From contig CAMWLD010000007.1 of assembly GCA_947175005.1 (NCBI GenBank), forward strand, positions 1 to 18,868: DNA of 18,868 nucleotides. The letters run 5' to 3'. Each line of letters opens with the position of its first letter. Positions within the stretch are counted from its first letter, which is position 1. The notes beneath the pieces were generated by a model. The model was given only the letters and a program-made list of their open reading frames with translations, did no database searches and had not been told where the DNA came from. The position numbers were made by a program, and so were the translations under genes. The DNA comes from an uncultured Ruminococcus sp. GTDB taxonomy: Bacteria; Bacillota; Clostridia; Oscillospirales; Ruminococcaceae. Below, one piece after another: positions 13,914 to 18,868 of this stretch.

Positions 13914-14939
13914 TCATGTGGACGACAGCAGCTTTTTCAGATTGGAGTATTCCGGGCGGAGAACCTTATAAATTTTGAGACCGTCATTCATTCCGAAGGT
14001 CTTTGTCATTCCCGTGTAAAACTGCTGCTTGTCCTTTGAATCCGCCACCAGATCGCAAATTACATTGGTATTGACCTTTCCTATCCCTGCGTCTTTGATT
14101 ATGGCGGCAAGCTTGTTCTTGCCCTGCTTTACATTTGAAGCGTCTGTTTTCTTTTGGCTGTCCGTCGCAAGTTTTGCGGCAGATTTTGCTGCGGATTTTT
14201 TTGACTTTTCCTTGGGCGCAGCAGGGGAAATTTCTTTCGCAGCAGATTCCGAAACTGCCTCAATGACCTTGCTTTCCGTTTTGGCTTCGGTGCTTTTTCC
14301 CTCCTGCACTTCAGGAGACTTGACTGCTTGAATTTTTTCCGTGACCTCGGCCTTGTTTATAGGAGTTATTCCCGTTTCCGACACCGTATTTTTCAAAGCA
14401 GGGGAGAGCGGTTCATTATTTTGAGAATTATCCGCAGACTGCTCCGATTTATCGGTTTCCTCCGATTGCCCGACAGTGAATGCCTCATTCGCACTCTTCC
14501 GGACCGGTGTGGCAAAAACTGCTGTATTAACGGGTTCAAGCTTTTGCGTCGCCATGGATTCGGGCGGCAGACATCTTTTGATACTCGGGGCAAACCTCAA
14601 CATAAAATTGGTGCAGTGCATTGTTCTTTCCCAAAAATGCTGAATAAATGTGTATCCCGTATCTACGCTGATAATGGTAACTTCTCTGTCCTCGCTTGTT
14701 CCCGCCAAATACCCCGTAAAGCTTGCCAGCTGAAAATCGAGAGCATTCTTGTTTCCCGAAGAAACATGGAGGGGAACGACCTTTGCCGCCGTGGCTTTAA
14801 GCATTGCATGGGCTTCAAAGCTCATAGAGTTGGAATTATTGCTGTAAAAAATGTACACCGAATCTTTTTCGGACAATTTTTCGACCCCCATAAGCCCCGC
14901 AGAATGCACATTTTCAAAATCAACCAAATAAACCGCCAT
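13914..14939 (-). CDS. PIN-like domain protein with conserved C-terminal module
   Basis: This 341-residue protein has three parts. Residues 1-115 have the look of a PIN/NYN nuclease fold: VYLVDFENVH (D7, E9, N10), KNALDFQLA (D68) and IISVDTGY (D93) place acidic residues where such nucleases bind metal. Residues about 130-275 are low-complexity, rich in Ala, Lys, Glu and Ser, probably a flexible linker. Residues about 276-341 (KLAAIIKDAGIGKVN ... FGMNDGLKIYKVLRPEY) form a second compact, conserved-looking helical module. RNase activity is inferred; the target is unknown. It lies between cysteine desulfurase (28 bp before it) and thiI (less than 30 bp after it) on the same strand, so it is surely co-transcribed with tRNA thiolation genes. 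The start has AAGGAG about 11 nt upstream. Confidence 0.85.
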   Translation of the reverse strand: MAVYLVDFENVHSAGLMGVEKLSEKDSVYIFYSNNSNSMSFEAHAMLKATAAKVVPLHVSSGNKNALDFQLASFTGYLAGTSEDREVTIISVDTGYTFIQHFWERTMHCTNFMLRFAPSIKRCLPPESMATQKLEPVNTAVFATPVRKSANEAFTVGQSEETDKSEQSADNSQNNEPLSPALKNTVSETGITPINKAEVTEKIQAVKSPEVQEGKSTEAKTESKVIEAVSESAAKEISPAAPKEKSKKSAAKSAAKLATDSQKKTDASNVKQGKNKLAAIIKDAGIGKVNTNVICDLVADSKDKQQFYTGMTKTFGMNDGLKIYKVLRPEYSNLKKLLSST

Positions 14940-14967
14940 TTCTGTAAATACTCCTTATTTTTTGAAC

Positions 14968-16107
14968 TTAAACCTTTTTTGCCAAGGACAGATACCCCGC
15001 CTGCAAAGCTGTCACCAGACGCTCAATTTCCCCGCAGGAGGACATTCTTGAAAACGACACCCGCAAGGATGTATCGGTTATCCTGTCACTAAGCCCCATT
15101 GCAGTAAGTACGCCGCTTTTTGCCCCCTTGGAACAGGCAGAGCCGCTGGAAACATATATCTCCCGTTCCTCCAGATAATGCAGCATGATCTCCGACCGAA
15201 TGCCGTTCACGGAAAAGTTGAGGATATAAGGAGACTGCTCCTCGGCATTTGAATTTATCGTAATATAGTCCAGCGCAGACAGCTTGCGTCTAAGCCTTCC
15301 GCTAAGCTCCTCCGCATTGGAATACGCCACGGAAATAGTGGGCAGCTGCGCTCTTACCGCCGCCCCGAATGCGCTTATTGCGGGTACAGCCTCCGTTCCC
15401 GACCGCTGTCCCTTTTCCTGCCCGCCTCCTAAGCTGTGGGGCGCAATACGAACCCCCTTTGCAATGTACATAGCCCCAACTCCCTTTGGCGCATGGACCT
15501 TGTGTCCGCTCACAGTAATAAGGTCTGCGTACAGATCTGCGGTTTTCATGGGCAGCTTCAGGAAGCCCTGAACAGCGTCGCAGTGGGTAATGCACTCGGG
15601 ATATTTTTTCTTTACCTGTGAAAAAATTTTCTTTATGGGATTAATAGCACCTGTTTCATTATTTACCATCATACAGGAGGCCAAAAATGTGTTGTAGTCT
15701 ACTGCCGCCAAAAATTCGTCCGGGTCAATTTCACCTGTTTTATTGGGCTTTACCCGCACCGTTTCAAACCCCTGCTTTTCAAGGTATTTCACCGTTTCTT
15801 CCACCGAGGGGTGCTCGATAGCGGAAATAACTATCCTTTTGCGCCGCTTGCCGTAATTTTCCGCAGCCCCTAAGATCAGCGTGTTGTTGGATTCTGTAGC
15901 CCCGCTTGTAAATGTTATTCTCTCGGGCTGGCACACAAGCGCCGCTGCCACAGCTTTTCTCGCTTCCTCCACGGCAATTTCCGCATTTACTCCCATTCGG
16001 TGCAGCGATGAAGGGTTGCCGAAATTCTCCGTCATAGCCTTGGCGCAGGCCTCAACCGCTTCTTCGCATGGCTTTGTAGTAGCGGCATTGTCCAGATATG
16101 CGGTCAT
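14968..16107 (-). CDS. nifS: Cysteine desulfurase (NifS/IscS family)
   Basis: This 379-residue PLP enzyme converts L-cysteine to alanine and leaves a persulfide on its catalytic Cys. The signs are YLDNAATT at the N-terminus, SGATESNN (68-75), EHP with H99, D177 in HCDAVQG, the PLP-binding K203 in VSGHKVHAPKG, and catalytic C325 in SSGSACSKG. The short loop before that Cys is longer than in SufS types and fits the NifS/IscS group. With thiI two genes downstream it is probably the dedicated sulfur donor for 4-thiouridine, as NifZ is in B. subtilis; this pairing is inference from context. The ATG at 16107 is preferred because AAAGGA lies 9 nt upstream; an in-frame TTG three codons earlier overlaps the space after that site. 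Confidence 0.95.
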   Translation of the reverse strand: MTAYLDNAATTKPCEEAVEACAKAMTENFGNPSSLHRMGVNAEIAVEEARKAVAAALVCQPERITFTSGATESNNTLILGAAENYGKRRKRIVISAIEHPSVEETVKYLEKQGFETVRVKPNKTGEIDPDEFLAAVDYNTFLASCMMVNNETGAINPIKKIFSQVKKKYPECITHCDAVQGFLKLPMKTADLYADLITVSGHKVHAPKGVGAMYIAKGVRIAPHSLGGGQEKGQRSGTEAVPAISAFGAAVRAQLPTISVAYSNAEELSGRLRRKLSALDYITINSNAEEQSPYILNFSVNGIRSEIMLHYLEEREIYVSSGSACSKGAKSGVLTAMGLSDRITDTSLRVSFSRMSSCGEIERLVTALQAGYLSLAKKV

Positions 16108-16203
16108 ATTTATCAATCCTTTCAGTGACTTTTGCAGTGTGCTTACCGCAAAAGCAAAATTTATTTTTTTATATTAATGATTTACCCATAGATATACACT
16201 TTA

Positions 16204-16232
16204 ATTATACATCATTTTACAGCAAATTTCCA
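16204..16232 (-). promoter_or_regulatory. Sigma-A promoter of the nifS-PIN-thiI operon
   Basis: On the minus strand TATAAT (16204-16209) is perfect and lies 17 bp after TGGAAA (16227-16232; four of six bases match TTGACA). Transcription would start near 16197, giving a leader of about 90 nt ahead of the desulfurase. Confidence 0.65.
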
Positions 16233-16359
16233 TAGAATTTTCAAAAAAAATTTCACTTTTTTATATATTGTAAATATTGCATATTTTTCCTGTTCATTTT
16301 TGTTGGATTTTGCCTGCTTTCTGTAATATGAAATATGCCGAAACGCATATTGTAAATGC

Positions 16360-16388
16360 TTGACAAAATATATGTTTTCTGGTATAAT
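16360..16388 (+). promoter_or_regulatory. Perfect-consensus sigma-A promoter of the 16449 gene
   Basis: TTGACA (16360-16365), a 17-bp spacer and TATAAT (16383-16388) match the consensus at every position. Transcription would begin near 16395, with a leader of about 54 nt ending in a strong AAGGAGG ribosome binding site. Strong constitutive expression, or repression by a regulator, would be expected. Confidence 0.92.
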
Positions 16389-16448
16389 TGATTATGGCGG
16401 AATATAGTTTAAATGACAGATTTTTGTTATATAAACCAAGGAGGAAAT

Positions 16449-17003
16449 ATGCTTTATCATGCCTCGCAGACTCCGGACATTGAGATAATAGAACCGCGAA
16501 TTTCAAATCATAAAAAGCCCCTTGTGTATTTTTCAAAAAAGCGGGAAAATACCCTTGTGTACCTTAGCAACGCCGTTCAAAAGCATTGCAGGGAAACAGG
16601 CTTTTCCTATGACGGTATATTCACAAAATGGGCTTCATACGGCTTTAATAAAGAGGGCATTTTTGTTCTGGACGAATATTATCCCAATGCGTCACGAGAA
16701 ACCTATGAGGGCGTGGAGGGCTATATATATTCTGCGGCAGAGGGGGAGTGCGAACCCTTGAGCGGTATTCCCTTTGCATTTGTCAGCCGCGATCCCGTAA
16801 AAACGGAGGGCTGTGAATATGTTCCGAACGCTTATGCTGCGCTTTTACAGGCGGCAGAAGAGGGAAAAATAATAATGAACAGCTATGAAAACAACAGTCC
16901 TGGCAAGCTTGAATGGATAAATAAAACTGTCCGTGAAGAGTATGCAGACCCCGGGATAACCCCGGAATACAAATATTTTTTAGAATGTAAATTCGGGTTG
17001 TAA
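16449..17003 (+). CDS. Uncharacterised 184-residue protein starting MLYHAS
   Basis: I do not recognise a characterised family. The start at 16449 is fixed by AAGGAGG four bases upstream; the frame opens 12 codons earlier without such a site. The protein is soluble, with no signal peptide or membrane segment. It is rich in Tyr and other aromatic residues and has segments such as MLYHAS, LVYFSKKRENTLVYLS, YDGIFTKWASYGF, VLDEYYPNASRETYEGVEGY and KLEWINKTVREEY. The opening LYHxS followed by a VYFS strand recalls ADP-ribosyltransferase-like folds that begin LYHGS/LYHGT, but that is a weak hint and the full catalytic pattern is not evident. It is transcribed from a perfect promoter and followed 77 bp later by a chemoreceptor gene on the same strand, with no terminator seen between. 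Confidence 0.88.
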   Translation: MLYHASQTPDIEIIEPRISNHKKPLVYFSKKRENTLVYLSNAVQKHCRETGFSYDGIFTKWASYGFNKEGIFVLDEYYPNASRETYEGVEGYIYSAAEGECEPLSGIPFAFVSRDPVKTEGCEYVPNAYAALLQAAEEGKIIMNSYENNSPGKLEWINKTVREEYADPGITPEYKYFLECKFGL

Positions 17004-17080
17004 ATACATAAATAATCACCCCGGCAATAAAAAGAAAGAAGCAATACCTAAAATAGAATATTGAAACGGAACGTGAGCAT

Positions 17081-18817
17081 ATGAAAAAGAAAAAATATAA
17101 ATACCTTAAAGAAGAAAATACCAAGCTCGGCAGGAAAACTACCATACGGGCAAGGATAATGCGACTATCATTTATAAGCGTTATTGTGGCAGTGGTTTCC
17201 CTTACCGTTTTTAACCTGGTGAATATGCGCAGGGAGGTGGGCGGTAATGCTACCGGACAGATCGAGCTTTTAACAATGGCTTATTCCTCGGCGATTTCCA
17301 ATGCCGATCTTAACAAAAGCAATGTCTTTATGAAAGAGATCTTCACAGATTTTGCCGAAAATAACCCCTACGGCGGCTTTGGCTTTGCAGTCACCAAGCA
17401 CGGGGCAGTGTTTTCCGAAACAGGCTCCGAGGTCATAAAAAACGGCGACAATATTGTGACCCTTGCCGAATCCGACAGCGGATATGCCGAGCTTGCAGCC
17501 GTGATAAATTCCTTTACCGATACCGAAAATATGACCCAGCTTGTAATGGAAGGCAGCAATAACCGCAATCAGAAGCTTATTACCTTAAACGGCGAGAAAT
17601 ATTATTTGGGCTGGGCAGTAATAAAAAACTTTGACACCTGTTACACAATGATACTGCTGCCATATAAAAATGTTATGGGTGAGTTCTGGATCGCTGCCGC
17701 CACGGCTACGGCAATAGCCGCAGTGCTGCTTATTGCTTCCATAATCGTTTCCCTGCAAGTGGCGAATCGGATAACAAAGCCTATAACGGACGCCACCAAA
17801 AGGCTCCGCGCCCTTTCCAAGGGCGACCTTGGTTCGCCCTCTCCCGTTACATACAGAAATGACGAAACGCTTATTTTACTTACCAGCCTTTCCGACACCA
17901 TAAAATCCCTTACCGAGTATATTTCCGATATTAAGGACGTGCTTTCGGGGGTAGCCGACGGCAATCTTCTTGTTAAATCGAATGCAGACTATTCGGGTGA
18001 CTTTTATATGATAAAGCAAGCCCTTGAACAGATACTCCGCTCTCTCAACGGCGCTTTCGGACAGGTAAACAGAGCGGCAGGCTCGGTAAAAACCTGTTCC
18101 GCAAATGTTTCCGACGGTACAAACGTTCTCTCGCAGAATTCCGCAGCCGAGGCAGTTACCATGCAGCAGCTTACCGCCTCCGTTGCCAGCGTAAGCGATA
18201 AAATAAATCTTAATGCCGAGGAGGCGGAAAAGGCGAGAAGTCTTACCGACGAAGCCGATACCCTCACATCCGACGGCAAAACCAATATGGATCATATGAT
18301 CGAGGCAATAACCGAGATCGAGACCTCCGCCAACGAAATAGAAAAAATAATCAACGTTATAGACGATATAGCATTCCAAACCAATATCTTAGCCCTTAAC
18401 GCCGCTGTTGAGGCAGCCAGGGCAGGGGAGGCAGGCAAGGGTTTTGCGGTAGTGGCAGACGAGGTTCGGAACCTTGCGGTAAAATCTTCCGAGGCAGCCG
18501 CAAAAACCAACATTCTTATAGAAAATTCGGTGAATTCCGTCCGCAGGGGAACAACCCTTGCAGGTCAGACCGCCCAAAGCCTTGAAAAAATGGCGGAAAT
18601 GGTCAACAGCGTCAAGCTGATAGTTGATAATATCGCCGTTTCTGCCCGTGACCAGGCGAAGACAGTTTACGAAATAAACAAGGGCATGGAAGTGATAAAC
18701 GACAGTATTCAAGGTAACTCTGCTGCCGCCAACAAAAATGCAGAATACTCCCGTGAGCTTTCCGACCAATTTGAAAGACTTGATAAAATGATAAATAAAT
18801 TTAAGTTCAACGGCTGA
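17081..18817 (+). CDS. Methyl-accepting chemotaxis protein
   Basis: This 578-residue membrane receptor has a basic N-terminus, a first membrane segment (about 30-47), an extracellular sensor region (about 50-199, size of a single Cache-like domain), a second membrane segment (about 201-226) and a HAMP domain starting ANRITKPITDATKRL (228-242). A long cytoplasmic coiled coil follows. The hairpin tip that binds CheA/CheW is IAFQTNILALNAAVEAARAG (430-449), followed by GKGFAVVADEVRNLA (452-466). The ligand is unknown. The C-terminus (KFKFNG) has no CheR-tethering pentapeptide. The ribosome binding site (GTGAG) is weak and no promoter was found in the 77-bp gap, so read-through from the 16360 promoter is possible. 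No other chemotaxis gene lies in the window. Confidence 0.95.
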   Translation: MKKKKYKYLKEENTKLGRKTTIRARIMRLSFISVIVAVVSLTVFNLVNMRREVGGNATGQIELLTMAYSSAISNADLNKSNVFMKEIFTDFAENNPYGGFGFAVTKHGAVFSETGSEVIKNGDNIVTLAESDSGYAELAAVINSFTDTENMTQLVMEGSNNRNQKLITLNGEKYYLGWAVIKNFDTCYTMILLPYKNVMGEFWIAAATATAIAAVLLIASIIVSLQVANRITKPITDATKRLRALSKGDLGSPSPVTYRNDETLILLTSLSDTIKSLTEYISDIKDVLSGVADGNLLVKSNADYSGDFYMIKQALEQILRSLNGAFGQVNRAAGSVKTCSANVSDGTNVLSQNSAAEAVTMQQLTASVASVSDKINLNAEEAEKARSLTDEADTLTSDGKTNMDHMIEAITEIETSANEIEKIINVIDDIAFQTNILALNAAVEAARAGEAGKGFAVVADEVRNLAVKSSEAAAKTNILIENSVNSVRRGTTLAGQTAQSLEKMAEMVNSVKLIVDNIAVSARDQAKTVYEINKGMEVINDSIQGNSAAANKNAEYSRELSDQFERLDKMINKFKFNG

Positions 18818-18820
18818 AAA

Positions 18821-18868
18821 TCAATCGTCAAACCATTCAATGGCTATATAAATCCCCGCCCCTGTCGG
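18821..18868 (-). CDS. Possible 3' end of a convergent gene cut by the window edge
   Basis: Read from the window edge on the minus strand, an open frame of 15 codons (PTGAGIYIAIEWFDD) ends in TGA at 18821-18823, three bases past the stop of the chemoreceptor gene. The codon use looks like that of its neighbours, but 15 codons are too few to assign a product or to be sure it is coding. Confidence 0.3.
   Translation of the reverse strand, partial: PTGAGIYIAIEWFDD

Larger units (their letters stand above)
16108..16448. other. 341-bp divergent intergenic region with two promoters
   Basis: The region separates the minus-strand desulfurase operon from the plus-strand 16449 gene. It holds one sigma-A promoter for each direction, about 130 bp apart, and AT-rich DNA between them (a T-rich block around 16240-16320). 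No coding frame with a ribosome binding site, no RNA gene and no strong hairpin were found. Confidence 0.6.

Noticed and set aside
14328..15092. 254-codon plus-strand frame opposite the PIN-like and desulfurase genes
   Set aside because: It spans parts of two real genes and their gap, has no family features and no ribosome binding site.

Overview
The window reads as chromosomal DNA of a low-to-moderate GC, Gram-positive, anaerobic Firmicute. Gene content and protein style suggest the Clostridia, close to Ruminococcus/Oscillospiraceae: a clostridial-type ThiI, class B sortases, a SpoIID-domain protein, a MazF/NdoA endoribonuclease, an NP-II family nucleoside phosphorylase and a Cache-type chemoreceptor. 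Several sigma-A promoters match the textbook hexamers with 17-bp spacing. I see no transposase, phage gene, CRISPR array, tRNA or rRNA. The genus is an inference from style only.

Layout. (1) 1-2028 (+): a very long coiled-coil protein that ends in a GrpE-like C-terminal module, closed by a strong hairpin terminator at 2105-2142. (2) 2177-5249 (-): a MazF-type endoribonuclease with no antitoxin beside it, a CPBP intramembrane protease, and pyrimidine-nucleoside phosphorylase. The phosphorylase has its own clear promoter (5292-5320) and probably drives the CPBP gene. (3) 5399-12286 (-): the most distinctive part. Four consecutive class B sortase genes with quite different architectures are followed by a SpoIID/LytB-domain protein. 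They lie between a near-consensus promoter (12382-12410) and a strong terminator (5342-5377), so a single operon of about 7 kb is likely. (4) 12710-16107 (-): a sulfur-relay operon of cysteine desulfurase, a PIN-like nuclease-fold protein and ThiI, with a promoter at 16204-16232. (5) 16449-18817 (+): an uncharacterised 184-residue protein behind a perfect-consensus promoter (16360-16388), then a methyl-accepting chemotaxis protein. The last 48 bases look like the 3' end of a convergent gene.

How the genes fit together. The sortase operon looks like a cell-surface module. The sortases would cleave sorting signals and join proteins to peptidoglycan or to each other, while the SpoIID-type protein would act on glycan strands. 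No protein with an obvious cell-wall sorting signal is encoded here, so the substrates must lie elsewhere. In region 4 the desulfurase would hand persulfide sulfur to ThiI for 4-thiouridine in tRNA. The PIN-like protein between them is an unexpected partner that hints at an RNA-related role.

The candidates for something under-described are the heterogeneous four-sortase operon (one predicted lipoprotein sortase and one with a roughly 240-residue acidic cytoplasmic head), the GrpE-tailed coiled-coil protein, and the PIN-like protein inside the desulfurase-ThiI pair. All functional statements come from reading motifs; no database search was run.
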